Part shown: piece by piece, positions 17,292-27,016 of the stretch
How the letters are laid out: the number at the start of each line of letters is the position of its first letter
Position numbering within the stretch: the first letter of the stretch is position 1
Assembly: GCA_910586095.1 (NCBI GenBank)
Contig: CAJUHQ010000002.1
Coordinates: 1 to 64,000, forward strand
Reading direction: 5' to 3'
DNA: 64,000 nucleotides
From: an uncultured Lachnospiraceae bacterium
GTDB taxonomy: Bacteria > Bacillota > Clostridia > Lachnospirales > Lachnospiraceae
Notes under the pieces: model-generated
What the model saw: the letters and a program-made list of their open reading frames with translations, nothing else
Told to the model about the DNA's origin: nothing
Databases searched by the model: none
Program-made: the position numbers and the translations under genes

Positions 17292-17506
17292 GTTTTTGCA
17301 TATTCTTCGATGTCCAAGACATTCTTGTCATCAAAATTAGCTCTTTGCCATATTGTCAAGTGACTGATTGATTCTTTTTTACTTTTACACATGAAATCTT
17401 GTAGCTGTGCTATAAGTGTGCTAAACTCAACATAACAATACGTTAGAATTGTATCATTTCGATTTCTTTATTTTATTAATTACTTCTACAAGGAGAACTT
17501 AGAAAA

Positions 17507-17791
17507 GTGAACATACAAGAATTTAATACCGTTGGTTATTTTATTAAACACTATTTTAATTGGTCTATGAATTATTCTGACTTAGAATCTTGTATTGAAG
17601 ACTTTTTAATGAGAGAAAAAAAGGAAGATATAAAATGCTTCAAAAAAGAAATAGAAACATTGTATATGTTAAATGATTCAGACGTTATTAGAGAAGTATC
17701 TTATAAACTCGGAGATAGAGGAATACCAACTAATAAAGCTTTAGATATGATATCGTTATTATATATAAAAATATTCAAAGATAAAAAATAA
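17507..17791 (+). CDS. CdiI_2-like orphan immunity protein
   Basis: This 94-residue acidic helical protein starts at GTG behind AGGAG. The pattern (an aromatic-rich YFIKHYFNW segment, D/E-x-x-I-E-D-F-L at about 27-34, a mid helix around KKEIETLYML, then VSYKLGDRGIP) resembles the contact-dependent inhibition immunity family CdiI_2. No toxin gene is adjacent, so it would be an orphan immunity gene. Family naming is tentative. Confidence 0.5.
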   Translation: MNIQEFNTVGYFIKHYFNWSMNYSDLESCIEDFLMREKKEDIKCFKKEIETLYMLNDSDVIREVSYKLGDRGIPTNKALDMISLLYIKIFKDKK

Positions 17792-17818
17792 ACCAGCTTC
17801 CAGTATATCAAGTAATTC

Positions 17819-17856
17819 AAAAAAGGCAGCCGCCCCGTCAAAGCGTCTGCCTTTTC
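17819..17856. terminator. Bidirectional terminator between the immunity-like gene and lysS
   Basis: A stem AAAAGGCAG / CTGCCTTTT extended by a CG/CG pair sits between two convergent genes. Confidence 0.8.
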
Positions 17857-17948
17857 CTGTATTTGTTCTTTTACCCACATCTAAAAACTTCTGCTATTAT
17901 CTTTAGCTTAGCTTAAAACCCCTATTTTAAGTGCACAAACCCTTGATT

Positions 17949-19466
17949 TTACTGGTCTTTTCCGCCAAGCGTTTTCATCGTCGGGAACAACAATACATCG
18001 CGTATTGCAGGTGAGTTTGTCATCATCATCACCATTCGATCAATTCCAAATCCTATCCCGCCCGTAGGAGGCATGCCAATGCTAAGTGCGTTGAGAAAGT
18101 CTTCGTCCGTGTGATTGGCTTCCGCATCTCCGGCTGCCAACAATTCCTCCTGCGCCGCAAATCGCGCTCTCTGATCGATTGGATCATTGAGTTCTGAATA
18201 AGCATTGGCCATCTCCCAACCATTCATAAAGAATTCAAAGCGTTCTACATACTCTGGATTGTCTGGTTTTTTCTTGGTAAGTGGTGAAATTTCAATAGGA
18301 TGATCCATCACAAAAGTTGGCTGAATCAAATGTTCCTCTACAAATTCCTCAAAGAAGCGGTTTAAAATATCACCTTTTTTATGCTTGTCTTCAAATTCTA
18401 CATGCTTTTCTTTTGCGATTGCGCGTGCTTCCTCTATTGTATGAATCTCATGGAAATCCACACCTGCATATTTCTTAACTGCGTCCACCATTGTGATGCG
18501 CTCGAATGGCTTTGACAAATCCATCTCGTGCTCTCCATAGGTCAAAATAGCAGTTCCAGTAACTTCTTTTGCCACATAACGATATAGATTTTCTGTCAAA
18601 TCCATCATACCATGATAATCTGTATAAGCCTGATATAACTCCATCAGAGTAAATTCAGGATTGTGTCGTGTATCTAATCCCTCATTGCGAAAAACACGTC
18701 CAATCTCATACACGCGCTCCATTCCACCCACGATCAATCTCTTTAAATAAAGCTCTAGCGATATCCTCAATTTTAAGTCCTCGTCGAGCGCATTAAAGTG
18801 TGTCTCAAAAGGGCGTGCCGCCGCACCGCCTGCATTGGATACAAGCATTGGCGTCTCTACTTCCATAAATCCCTGGCTGTCTAAATATCTGCGAATACTT
18901 GAGAGTACTTTAGAACGCTTAATAAAGGTATCACGAACTTCTGTATTCATAATAAGATCAACATATCTTTGACGGTATCGGATATCTGTGTCTGTCAGAC
19001 CATGAAACTTTTCAGGAAGAATCTGCAAGCTTTTTGATAATAGTGTCACAGATGAAGCATGGACTGACATCTCACCCGTCTTTGTCTTAAAGACCTCTCC
19101 GCTAATGCCGAGAATATCGCCCACATCATACTTCTTAAAATCAGCATAACAATCTTCGCCAATGCTATCTCTTGCCACATAACACTGAATATTTCCCTGC
19201 ACATCCTGCACATTACAAAAAGAAGCCTTTCCCATAACGCGTTTAAACATCATACGCCCTGCTATAGTGACTTGTTTTCCCTCTAGCTGATCAAAATCAT
19301 CTTTGATCTGTTGACTGTGGTGCGTAACATCAAACTTTGTAATTAAAAAAGGATCTTTTCCCGCCTCCTGTAAAGCGGTAAGTTTTTCACGACGCACCTT
19401 CAAAAGCTGATTGATATCCTGTTGCTGGTTGTTCTTCTCCTGATTGTTGTTCTGTCCCTGTGACAC
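17949..19466 (-). CDS. lysS: Lysine--tRNA ligase, class II
   Basis: This 505-residue enzyme charges tRNA-Lys. After a Gln/Asn-rich N-terminal tail (about 1-22) come the OB-fold anticodon-binding domain (around VTIAGRMMFKRVMGKASF) and the class II core with motif 2 (FRNEGLDTRHNPEFTLMELY) and motif 3 (GGIGFGIDRMVMMMTNS). Length is normal. It lies 15 bp downstream of greA, the usual greA-lysS pair of Clostridia, and shares its promoter. I see no T-box in the leader. Confidence 0.97.
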   Translation of the reverse strand: MSQGQNNNQEKNNQQQDINQLLKVRREKLTALQEAGKDPFLITKFDVTHHSQQIKDDFDQLEGKQVTIAGRMMFKRVMGKASFCNVQDVQGNIQCYVARDSIGEDCYADFKKYDVGDILGISGEVFKTKTGEMSVHASSVTLLSKSLQILPEKFHGLTDTDIRYRQRYVDLIMNTEVRDTFIKRSKVLSSIRRYLDSQGFMEVETPMLVSNAGGAAARPFETHFNALDEDLKLRISLELYLKRLIVGGMERVYEIGRVFRNEGLDTRHNPEFTLMELYQAYTDYHGMMDLTENLYRYVAKEVTGTAILTYGEHEMDLSKPFERITMVDAVKKYAGVDFHEIHTIEEARAIAKEKHVEFEDKHKKGDILNRFFEEFVEEHLIQPTFVMDHPIEISPLTKKKPDNPEYVERFEFFMNGWEMANAYSELNDPIDQRARFAAQEELLAAGDAEANHTDEDFLNALSIGMPPTGGIGFGIDRMVMMMTNSPAIRDVLLFPTMKTLGGKDQ

Positions 19467-19481
19467 GTAATCTTCTCCTTT

Positions 19482-19973
19482 CTATACTTCTGGCCTATAA
19501 ATATTCAAAATTGTATATTCAATGACGCCTGCTGGTGCTTCCACTGTAACAATATCACCTTTTCTAGCACCCAAAAGCGCCTTTCCTAGCGGCGACTCAT
19601 TTGAAATTTTACCTTTTAGACTGTTTGCCTCTGTAGCACCGACAATCTTAAACTCCATCTCATCTTCAAACTCGTTATCCTTTACTTTCACAGCCAGTCC
19701 AAAGCTAACTTTCTCAAGGTTGTGGTCATCATCCTCCATATCCACAACTTCTACATTTTTTAAGATCTTCTCGAGCTCTTCAATTCTCGCTTCGATATCG
19801 CGCTGCTCATCCTTTGCCGCATCGTACTCTGCATTCTCTGATAAATCACCCTGTTCTCTGGCTTCCTTAATTTTCTGAGCAACTTCCTTTCTCTTGATTA
19901 CTTTGAGTTCATGCAACTCATCCTCATATCGTTTCAATCCTTCGCGCGTCAATAAATTTTTCTTTGTTTCCAT
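19482..19973 (-). CDS. greA: Transcription elongation factor GreA
   Basis: About 163 residues from the ATG at 19973 (AAAGGGTG upstream; the frame is open six codons further). GreA inserts into the RNA polymerase secondary channel and stimulates cleavage of backtracked RNA. The N-terminal coiled coil carries the acidic tip (EQGDLSENAEYDAAKDEQ). The C-terminal domain shows SPLGKALLGARKGD. It is first in the greA-lysS unit behind a consensus promoter. Confidence 0.97.
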   Translation of the reverse strand: METKKNLLTREGLKRYEDELHELKVIKRKEVAQKIKEAREQGDLSENAEYDAAKDEQRDIEARIEELEKILKNVEVVDMEDDDHNLEKVSFGLAVKVKDNEFEDEMEFKIVGATEANSLKGKISNESPLGKALLGARKGDIVTVEAPAGVIEYTILNIYRPEV

Positions 19974-20170
19974 GAATTTACACCCTTTCACAATCTTTTT
20001 ACTTCAAAACCATAATGGACAAATTTTAGCCTCGATACAGGCTTGTACTCACAGCGTTATAAGCACTTAGCCATTCATTTCATTCATAAAAATAGTTCAC
20101 GTACTTTTATGCAGCTTTATACGCCTTTTCATTAATAGTTCAAAACTTCTATTATCCCATAAACTCTGAT

Positions 20171-20199
20171 ATTATAGTATTTTTTAACTGCTCTGTCAA
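20171..20199 (-). promoter_or_regulatory. Consensus promoter of greA-lysS
   Basis: Minus strand: -35 TTGACA, 17-bp spacer, -10 TATAAT, a perfect sigma-70/SigA match. It implies a leader of about 190 nt before greA, in which I see no obvious riboswitch. Confidence 0.85.
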
Positions 20200-20319
20200 G
20201 GTTCTATCCCATGCAATTGCCAATCCCCCGCAAAAGTAGAGAAACTCCTGTCTAACATGCTAAAAATACGTGTACTACCACTAATAAAGACCTTTACCTT
20301 TTACGCGTATCTGACACAC

Positions 20320-21315
20320 CTACTCCGATTCGCTCATAAATATTTTTCTGATCGCCTCTTCGAGCTGTGCAAACGTTTCCATTTCATTTACCATCCGCCG
20401 AAGCCTTGCCGAATGTGGAAGTCCCGCTGTATACCAGGCCACATGTTTTCGCATCTCGCGTACAGCTATATACTCTTTCTTATATGCAAGCTGTATTGTA
20501 CTATGGCGCATAATTGTATCTCCAATTTGTTGTTTCGTTGGCCTTGGAGGTAAGTTGCCTGTATCTAAATACGCATTAATCTCACTAAAAATCCACGGGT
20601 TTCCGCGGCATGCACGCCCTACCATAATCCCATCACAACCCGTCTGCTCAATTAATTGTGCTGCGCAAAAAGCATCTGTGACATCACCATTCCCAATCAC
20701 AGGAATGGACACCGCTTCTTTTACCTTTTGAATAATCTCCCAATCCGCTGCTCCTGCATAGTATTGTTCCCTAGTTCTGCCATGTACTGTTATAGCCGCC
20801 GCACCATTTTCTTCAGCTATTTTTGCGATCTCTACCGCATTGATATGGTTTTCATCAAAACCCTTTCTAATTTTTACTGTAACAGGCTTTTGAATAGCAT
20901 GAGAGACTGCATAGATAATTTCTCCTGCTAATTTTGGTTCCAGCATCAATGCACTTCCCTCATAATTGTTCACCACTTTGGGAACAGGACATCCCATATT
21001 AATATCCAATATTGCAAAAGGACGGTCCTCAATATACTTGGCCGCCTCTGCCATAATCTCTGGCTCTGAACCAAACAATTGTAAGGATACTGGCACTTCG
21101 TCAGGATGTATCTCCATCAAGGACTCTGTATTTTTGTTTCTATATTGTATGGCTTTGGCACTAACCATTTCTGTGCACACAAGCCCTGCTTTCTGTTCTT
21201 TACAAAGCAATCTAAATGGAAGATCTGTAATCCCTGCCATAGGCGCTACTATTACGTTATTTTGAAGAATGACATCTCCAATCTTTATCTGTCTGTCATC
21301 GGTTATTTTTTTCAT
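20320..21315 (-). CDS. dusB: tRNA-dihydrouridine synthase, DusB type
   Basis: This 331-residue FMN enzyme reduces uridine in tRNA. Family motifs are visible: [12 protein letters not shown], the NMGCPVPKV active-site region with its catalytic Cys, [19 protein letters not shown], and the IPVIGNGDV phosphate-binding loop. Length is normal for bacterial Dus. Its first 20 bases overlap the end of coaX, and the two are co-transcribed. Confidence 0.95.
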   Translation of the reverse strand: MKKITDDRQIKIGDVILQNNVIVAPMAGITDLPFRLLCKEQKAGLVCTEMVSAKAIQYRNKNTESLMEIHPDEVPVSLQLFGSEPEIMAEAAKYIEDRPFAILDINMGCPVPKVVNNYEGSALMLEPKLAGEIIYAVSHAIQKPVTVKIRKGFDENHINAVEIAKIAEENGAAAITVHGRTREQYYAGAADWEIIQKVKEAVSIPVIGNGDVTDAFCAAQLIEQTGCDGIMVGRACRGNPWIFSEINAYLDTGNLPPRPTKQQIGDTIMRHSTIQLAYKKEYIAVREMRKHVAWYTAGLPHSARLRRMVNEMETFAQLEEAIRKIFMSESE

Positions 21316-22066
21316 AGATAATTCTGAGTCCCTCCAGGGTCAACGCGCTATTGTACTCCTGTATCATATCGGTTTCAGCAGATATAATACGTCCAAGTCC
21401 TCCAGTGGCAACCACCTTCAGATCCTCATAATTCGTCTCTTTTTTTACTCGCTGAATAATGTACTCTGTCTGACCAATCTGACCATACACCAATCCCGCC
21501 TGCATACTAGAAATTGTCTCCTGGGCCAAAATCGATGCTGGCTTTTTGATCTCAACCTCTGGAAGCCTTGCAGTATCCTCCCACATTGCTTTTGCTGACA
21601 TACGAATACCAGGTGCTGTTATCCCAGCACAAAAACTACCTTCTGCATTGACAAGATCATAGGTGGTGGCTGTTCCAAAATCAATCACAAGTACAGGCCC
21701 TCCATACAATTCATATGCGGCAACTGCGTCTACTATTCTATCTGAACCAATTTCACGTGGATTTTCTGTCACAATCCGTATCCCAGTTTTGATCCCTGCT
21801 CCAACAATCAGCAATCTTTCCTTCACATAGCGTTTAATCCCACTTGTAAGCGAGTGCATTACGTTGGGCACAACACTCGCAACAATTGTGCCTTCAATCT
21901 GTTCTGTGCGAATATTATTTTTAAATAATAGCTCTGTGATTAATACACCATACTCATCTGAAGTGCGTGGTGTCTTTGACATCAGCCGAAAGGTGGTTAC
22001 CAGCTCCTTTTTCTTGTACACCCCAAATGTAATATTGGTATTTCCCACATCAATGACCAAAATCAT
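21296..22066 (-). CDS. coaX: Type III pantothenate kinase
   Basis: This 256-residue enzyme makes 4'-phosphopantothenate, the first step of coenzyme A synthesis. ASKHA-fold motifs are clear: N-terminal [12 protein letters not shown], the DFGTATTYD phosphate motif, GSD near residue 100, and ITAPGIRMS. It sits in the common block birA, coaX, dusB and overlaps dusB. Confidence 0.96.
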   Translation of the reverse strand: MILVIDVGNTNITFGVYKKKELVTTFRLMSKTPRTSDEYGVLITELLFKNNIRTEQIEGTIVASVVPNVMHSLTSGIKRYVKERLLIVGAGIKTGIRIVTENPREIGSDRIVDAVAAYELYGGPVLVIDFGTATTYDLVNAEGSFCAGITAPGIRMSAKAMWEDTARLPEVEIKKPASILAQETISSMQAGLVYGQIGQTEYIIQRVKKETNYEDLKVVATGGLGRIISAETDMIQEYNSALTLEGLRIIYEKNNR

Positions 22067-22145
22067 GTTCTACTCTCCTACTCTATGATTGTTATTCATC
22101 CCTGCACACTAACTCCTATTTGCCTAATAACACAGCAAACACCAT

Positions 22146-22505
22146 TCACTTACCTTCATCAAGCAAGATCTCCATTGGTTCATGGAGTATAAATATCCTG
22201 TAATAGAGACTAAGTGACTCTAAAAGCTCCTGCCGTTGCCTGCGTATCTCTCCCACTAATAGCCCACTGCTAATCTCGTCATACAATATATCCTCCTCGT
22301 AGGCGTCTGTCTCTATGCTTACACTACCATCCTCCTCAAAAACAAGAGTAAACACTCCTCCCACTTCTTCCGTAAACAACACACATATAATATGCAGTTC
22401 TTCTTTTATTGAATCAGGAATTTTACTAAATTTTTCATTAAAATAATATTTCTGTTCATAGGCATTTGCTCCACAAAGCACAATGCGCTCACTGCCTTTT
22501 ATCAT
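22146..22505 (-). CDS. Conserved hypothetical protein (DUF6145-like)
   Basis: A 119-residue soluble acidic protein. The N-terminus (RIVLCGANAYEQKYYFNEKF) and the VLFTEEVGGVFTLVFEEDG segment resemble a Lachnospiraceae-specific family that I recall as DUF6145, usually located between birA and coaX as here. Function is unknown. I see no catalytic motif, signal peptide or membrane segment. Confidence 0.7.
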   Translation of the reverse strand: MIKGSERIVLCGANAYEQKYYFNEKFSKIPDSIKEELHIICVLFTEEVGGVFTLVFEEDGSVSIETDAYEEDILYDEISSGLLVGEIRRQRQELLESLSLYYRIFILHEPMEILLDEGK

Positions 22506-22649
22506 ACTTTTTACCCATACTCCCTCAAAGGTCTAGAAATTTTGTACACAGATATCACTTTTTGCCTGCATGAATACTATTATAGTACTATCTAACTCAT
22601 ATTTAGAGATCTGCTTTGCCTATTTTTTAATACTACTTGTTCTTATTCT

Positions 22650-23645
22650 TTATATCGCATAACCATACACTCCGCGCACTGACACTTCTCCTGCATAGAC
22701 TAAAACGGTTTTGCCGTCACTCTCACGCACCACAATCAATTCGCCCTTTTCATTGATCCCTTGTGCGACTCCATTGTACTCTCCCTGTGGATCTAACACG
22801 CGCACTTGCCTGCCACAATTTACTAAATCACGATTGTATCGCTCTACAAGCTCTGCTAAGCTCCATTGCTTTTCAAATAATTCATATATCTTCTCAAAAT
22901 GATACATAACACGTGCTACTAACTGCGCACGATTATAGTGCACACCATTCTCTAAATAGAGCGACGTTGCCTTATCTTGAATATCCTCTGCAAATGTAGT
23001 CTGATTTACATTGATACCCGTTCCAATCACAACATAGTGAATACCATCTAGTTCTGCGCTCATCTCTGTAAGAATACCACAAACTTTTTTGTTGTTAATC
23101 ACAATATCATTGGGCCATTTGATACCACAACTTGCCTTCGTAATCTCCTTTAACGCCTCTAATACTGCCATTGCCATCACTAGAGTCAACGCAGAAGCTT
23201 TTTCTGGATGACATGAAGGTCTAAGTAGCAATGACATATAAATATTTTGTCCTTCTGGCGCTTCCCAATTGTGTCCGCGGCGCCCTCTTCCTGCTGTTTG
23301 CATATCAGCAACCACAAGCAAGCCAGCGTCTTCACCAGACTCTGCTAATTCCTTTGCATCAATGTTTGTGGAAGTTGTCTTGTTGCGAAATACTAGCTTT
23401 TTTCCTATCCACTTCGTATCCATATAACTAATAATTGCTGCTTTTGAAAACACTTCTGTATCCTTGTCCTCCACAAGTCGATAGCCCTTATTATTTTGTG
23501 CCTCGATGATAAACCCTTCCTTCTCTAGTTGCTTGATCGCTTTCCACACTGCTGTGCGCGACACTCCATACTGTGCACAAAGCTCTTGTCCACTCACATA
23601 TCCATCTGCATCACGAAGCCTTTTTAAAATCTCCTCATTCTTCAC
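22650..23645 (-). CDS. birA: Biotin--protein ligase / biotin operon repressor
   Basis: This attaches biotin to carboxylase carrier proteins and, with its N-terminal winged HTH (about residues 3-60: ILKRLRDADGYVSGQELCAQYGVS-type pattern), can repress biotin genes. Catalytic motifs GRGRRGHNWEAPEG and KWPNDIVINNKKVCGI are present, with the C-terminal SH3-like domain (GVAQGINEKGEL). I prefer the GTG at 23645, which has GGGGG upstream. An ATG at 23657 and a TTG at 23666 are in frame but lie in a dispersed repeat. Confidence 0.93.
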   Translation of the reverse strand: MKNEEILKRLRDADGYVSGQELCAQYGVSRTAVWKAIKQLEKEGFIIEAQNNKGYRLVEDKDTEVFSKAAIISYMDTKWIGKKLVFRNKTTSTNIDAKELAESGEDAGLLVVADMQTAGRGRRGHNWEAPEGQNIYMSLLLRPSCHPEKASALTLVMAMAVLEALKEITKASCGIKWPNDIVINNKKVCGILTEMSAELDGIHYVVIGTGINVNQTTFAEDIQDKATSLYLENGVHYNRAQLVARVMYHFEKIYELFEKQWSLAELVERYNRDLVNCGRQVRVLDPQGEYNGVAQGINEKGELIVVRESDGKTVLVYAGEVSVRGVYGYAI

Positions 23646-23649
23646 ACTA

Positions 23650-23888
23650 ACCCCCATGTCGCGCAAAGCTGCGACTCAAATCATGGACGTGAAAAAAGTC
23701 TGCTATGCAGACTTAGTACTTCTGCGTGAAGCAGCCTTTGCTGCAAACGAAAACTGCCACAGGCAGTTAGAAGTACTTTTCACGCTAACTCCCGCTTGCC
23801 CGCTTTTGCGGGCTCTTCAATCAAGATAAGTGAAATTTTAATTTCACTTTAACTCCCATTCGCCCGCTTTTGCGGGCTCTTGCCGATA
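23650..23888. repeat. Cluster of dispersed palindromic repeats between argF and birA
   Basis: Contains, in order, a family B-like copy (CCCATGTCGCGC...), a family C copy with AAGTCTGC / GCAGACTT, an inverted repeat around the AGTACTT strings, and two family A copies with CCCGCTTTTGCGGG (near 23,800 and 23,865). It fills nearly the whole gap, so it also supplies the argF 3' end and the birA leader. Confidence 0.75.
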
Positions 23889-23891
23889 CCT

Positions 23892-24881
23892 TTAGTTTCC
23901 TAATGTTGCTGCCATTACTGCCTTAATGGTATGCATGCGATTTTCTGCCTCATCAAACACAAGAGATCGCTCTGATTCAAACACCTCGTCTGTCACCTCA
24001 AGCTCTGTAAATCCATATTTCTCGCCTTGAGTCTTTCCGATCTTAGTCTTAAGATCATGAAAAGCTGGGAGACAATGCAAAAAGACCGCTTGCTCTCCTG
24101 CATTGGCCATCACTGCACTTGTAACCTTGTAGGGTGCAAGTACTTTGATACGTTCCTCCCATATTGCTTCTGGCTCCCCCATTGAAACCCATACATCTGT
24201 GTAGATGACATCCACACCTTTTGTTCCTACCTCTACATCTTCTGTAAGAGTGATCGTTGCACCAGATTTTTGTGCATACTCATTACACTCAGCTACCAGA
24301 GCATCGTTAGGAAAATAGTCCTTTGCAGTGCATGCGGTAAAGTGCATGCCAAGCTTTGCACAGACAATCATCAAAGAGTTCCCCATGTTATAACGTGCAT
24401 CCCCCATGTACGTCAACTTGATTCCTTGCAAATGTCCAAAGTGCTCACGAATAGTCAACATATCTGCAAGCATTTGTGTAGGATGATACTCATTCGTAAG
24501 ACCATTCCATACAGGCACTCCCGCATAACGTGCAAGCTCCTCCACAATCGACTGTTCAAAACCGCGATATTCTATTCCTTCATACATTCTGCCAAGTACT
24601 CTTGCAGTATCTGCTATTGACTCTTTCTTGCCAATCTGAGAAACAGATGGGTCCAAATATGTAGCTCCCATTCCTAAATCGTGTGCCGCCACCTCGAACG
24701 AACAACGTGTACGCGTACTAGTCTTCTCAAAAATAAGGGCAACATTCTTTCCCCGAAGCGTATCATGTGGTATACCTTTTTTCTTTTTGTCCTTATACTC
24801 TGCCGCCAAATCAATAAGATACAGGATTTCCTCCGGTGTGAAATCCTTCAACGTCAAAAAATTGCGTCCTTTTAAATCCAT
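23892..24881 (-). CDS. argF: Ornithine carbamoyltransferase
   Basis: About 329 residues from the ATG at 24881, which has AAGGAGG upstream (the frame is open 34 codons further without family resemblance). It converts ornithine and carbamoyl phosphate to citrulline. Motifs: [12 protein letters not shown] (carbamoyl-phosphate loop), [11 protein letters not shown], and HCLPAFHD with the catalytic Cys. Length is normal. It is a single gene with its own promoter. A catabolic role (arcB) cannot be excluded by sequence alone, but no arc genes are nearby. Confidence 0.94.
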   Translation of the reverse strand: MDLKGRNFLTLKDFTPEEILYLIDLAAEYKDKKKKGIPHDTLRGKNVALIFEKTSTRTRCSFEVAAHDLGMGATYLDPSVSQIGKKESIADTARVLGRMYEGIEYRGFEQSIVEELARYAGVPVWNGLTNEYHPTQMLADMLTIREHFGHLQGIKLTYMGDARYNMGNSLMIVCAKLGMHFTACTAKDYFPNDALVAECNEYAQKSGATITLTEDVEVGTKGVDVIYTDVWVSMGEPEAIWEERIKVLAPYKVTSAVMANAGEQAVFLHCLPAFHDLKTKIGKTQGEKYGFTELEVTDEVFESERSLVFDEAENRMHTIKAVMAATLGN

Positions 24882-25062
24882 TTTTATACCTCCTTGCATA
24901 CTTTGACCTGTATCTGAACCCATAGTTTGAAAGCGGCCTTCCTTCAAACTCATATGCGCTGCATTTTTAATATACAGCCCCATCTATAGTTTAAAAGCGG
25001 CCTTCTTTTATATTTTCTACCTTTTTCATTTCAGTTTTCTATAAAACTTCAACTTATCGAAT
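24882..25062 (-). other. argF leader
   Basis: A leader of about 175 nt containing two related copies of a CATAGTTTGAAAGCGGCCTTC-like string (near 24,920 and 24,990), the first forming an AGTTTGAA/TTCAAACT hairpin. An ArgR site was looked for and not convincingly found. Confidence 0.4.
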
Positions 25063-25091
25063 ATAATACCACAAATATTGTTCTAAGACAA
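25063..25091 (-). promoter_or_regulatory. Candidate argF promoter
   Basis: Minus strand: -35 TTGTCT, 17-bp spacer, -10 TATTAT. The 290 bases beyond it up to the next terminator hold no supported gene. Confidence 0.6.
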
Positions 25092-25378
25092 TAACCCTCT
25101 AGAGACATTCCTGGTTCCTTATGACATTTATTGCATTTCAAATTTGATTCTATAGTTTATCCCTATCTTATGAACTAGAACACAATAACACATTATTATC
25201 TAACTAGCAACATGTACTTTCTCCATTTGAAATATAACTACCTCTCACCACCAAAACTCAGAGTATTTATTAGTCTACTGACAGTTCTTTTTCTGGGTGC
25301 CTATGCAATCAAGTAGCGACTTATGCGTCGGATGCGGGCAGATTTAGCTGCATATCTTTTTTCTGCGTCCGTGTGCAT

Positions 25379-25410
25379 AAAGAAAGCGCAATCCGTTATA
25401 GATTGCGCTT
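25379..25410 (-). terminator. Terminator of the SleB-like gene
   Basis: Stem GCGCAATC / GATTGCGC, followed on the minus strand by a TTTCTTT tail, 20 bases after the gene's stop. Confidence 0.75.
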
Positions 25411-25432
25411 GTTATTTATTAATCTTTGTATA

Positions 25433-26620
25433 TTACCAGAATACATGATTACCAATAACCAATCCTTGCTGGTTTCCAACTCTTCTAAAATGAAGTGCAT
25501 CTCCGACATTGCATCTACCGTTGATAGCCTCCTGTGCTGCTTGCATACAAGATGCGTTAGTCGTTTTATTTAATATGAGCGATTCCATTTTTCCTTTTGA
25601 TGCAGGTGCAAACTGTCCAGATGCATAAATTACTTCTGTGATGGTGTTTGGGTATCCGCTGCACCGCACGCGATTCATAACCACTGCGCCTACAGCAACT
25701 TGCCCTTCATAAGGTTCACCACCTGCTTCACACTGAATCAATGCTCCCAAAATTTCAAGCTCTGTTGCAGAAGCAAGCACTGCTTCCTTTTGCACGTTTC
25801 TAGCTTCTTGAGCCTTTGCTGATGCCGCACGCGCTTTTTCCGCTGCCTTTGCTGCTTCTTCCTCTCTCTTACGAATGGTTTCCATAGACTCGGCTGTATC
25901 AATGTCAAATGTGACCTTAACATACTCTGCGGATACATAACCTGTAGCCCCTTCATAGCTGACCTTGACCCAATCGCCCTCCTCAGCAATCGCCTCTACG
26001 GCCTCTCCATTCGCTAAAAGTCCAAGAATTCCAGCGGAAGTACTAGCTTCCTTTCTAACACGTAATGTTTCTGTATTAGAACAAGCCGTAAGAATTCCTA
26101 CTTCCTTTGCTAACTCCTCAGCCTCTTTTCCAAAATAGAGGTACTCATTCTTCACCCAGCCAATTACATCGCCAGACTGAAGCTTCGTCCATCCGTCTTT
26201 TCTCTCTAAAATATCTCCGCCACAATCCTTATAAAGCACTCCTAGCTTCTCCGAATCCTGGTCGGCGTCCTGTCGTATATTCACATACTGATTCACATTT
26301 GCCATTACAAACGTTGACTGTTCCTGCGGCTGTACAATTACCTCTGGTATACGATTGTTTCTTGCAAATGTAATGAGCTCTTCTTTGTTCATGGAAATTT
26401 CTGCATCTAATACATTCGCTGCACCGGCTGTCGTCACCAGCTCACTCGTCTTATCTGCTGAATTCATCTTGTCTAATGTGGCTTCCTGCTTTTTGCCTAT
26501 ACCATCCGTAATCTTTGCTGTGATATCAGCCGCCTTGATGTTAAATGGTATAGAGACAAACGCGGTCGTAACTGCTATAACGCACAACAGATATTTCCAC
26601 CTTTCGCAATTTGTCTTCAT
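25433..26620 (-). CDS. Secreted cell-wall hydrolase, SH3b repeats plus SleB-like domain
   Basis: This 395-residue protein has an N-terminal signal peptide (basic start, hydrophobic YLLCVIAVTTAFVSIPF, then AKA-like cleavage near residue 30). Two bacterial SH3 domains follow at about 107-160 (VNIRQDADQDSEKLGVLY) and 178-238 (LRVRKEASTSAGILGLL). After an Ala/Glu-rich linker helix the C-terminal 110 residues form a Hydrolase_2/SleB-type catalytic domain (IQCEAGGEPYEGQVAVGAVV with the catalytic Glu). It likely cleaves peptidoglycan, in germination, sporulation or growth. It stands alone with its own promoter. Confidence 0.88.
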   Translation of the reverse strand: MKTNCERWKYLLCVIAVTTAFVSIPFNIKAADITAKITDGIGKKQEATLDKMNSADKTSELVTTAGAANVLDAEISMNKEELITFARNNRIPEVIVQPQEQSTFVMANVNQYVNIRQDADQDSEKLGVLYKDCGGDILERKDGWTKLQSGDVIGWVKNEYLYFGKEAEELAKEVGILTACSNTETLRVRKEASTSAGILGLLANGEAVEAIAEEGDWVKVSYEGATGYVSAEYVKVTFDIDTAESMETIRKREEEAAKAAEKARAASAKAQEARNVQKEAVLASATELEILGALIQCEAGGEPYEGQVAVGAVVMNRVRCSGYPNTITEVIYASGQFAPASKGKMESLILNKTTNASCMQAAQEAINGRCNVGDALHFRRVGNQQGLVIGNHVFW

Positions 26621-26842
26621 TTCCTCTCCATTTTCCTTTCAATTCTTTTATTGTGAAAGTCCAAAAACCTTCGTACACACGTCAAACTCTTCGACTTTAT
26701 GTATGATTGTTCCCAGAAATTTCCACTTTTATTCATGAAATGACTGTACAATAAATTCTTTTTCTTTTGTAACAAAATAAATATTAGTTTTACGTTTTTG
26801 CAACAAATGTTACGTAAATATTAACATCTATTACGTTTTCAT

Positions 26843-26882
26843 ATGATAGCAAAGAGTTCGCGACTTGTCAAGTTGCGAACTC
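26843..26882 (-). promoter_or_regulatory. Promoter with palindromic operator upstream of the SleB-like gene
   Basis: Minus strand: -35 TTGACA, 17-bp spacer, -10 TATCAT. The -35 lies at the centre of a 29-bp inverted repeat with arms GAGTTCGC and GCGAACTC plus inner ACTT/AAGT (26,854-26,882). A repressor bound there would occlude the -35. The same structure could act as a hairpin for plus-strand RNA. The leader of about 215 nt holds no ORF. Confidence 0.65.
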
Positions 26883-27016
26883 CTGTTATTTTATAAAATA
26901 TGCAAAAAAATAGAATATCAATAGTTATTTTTAGTAAATACCTCCATATCTTTCTTCATTTCTACTACATACATCCCACTCTTACAACTACAATACAAAT
27001 CATCTTTTTCTATCTC
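26883..27016. other. Intergenic, no gene
   Basis: AT-rich spacer between the SleB-like promoter and the proC 3' end. I see no terminator or gene. Confidence 0.35.

Noticed and set aside
19974..20164. T-box leader upstream of greA-lysS
   Set aside because: No T-box sequence (GGGTGG-ACCGCG type) or antiterminator is visible.
24882..24983. N-terminal extension of argF
   Set aside because: The 34 extra codons lie in a repeat-rich leader, and the ATG at 24881 has a strong AAGGAGG and begins where OTC homology begins.
25300..25376. 25-codon basic frame (Met-His-Thr-Asp start) on the minus strand after the SleB-like terminator
   Set aside because: No ribosome binding site and it lies directly after a terminator; kept out as unsupported.
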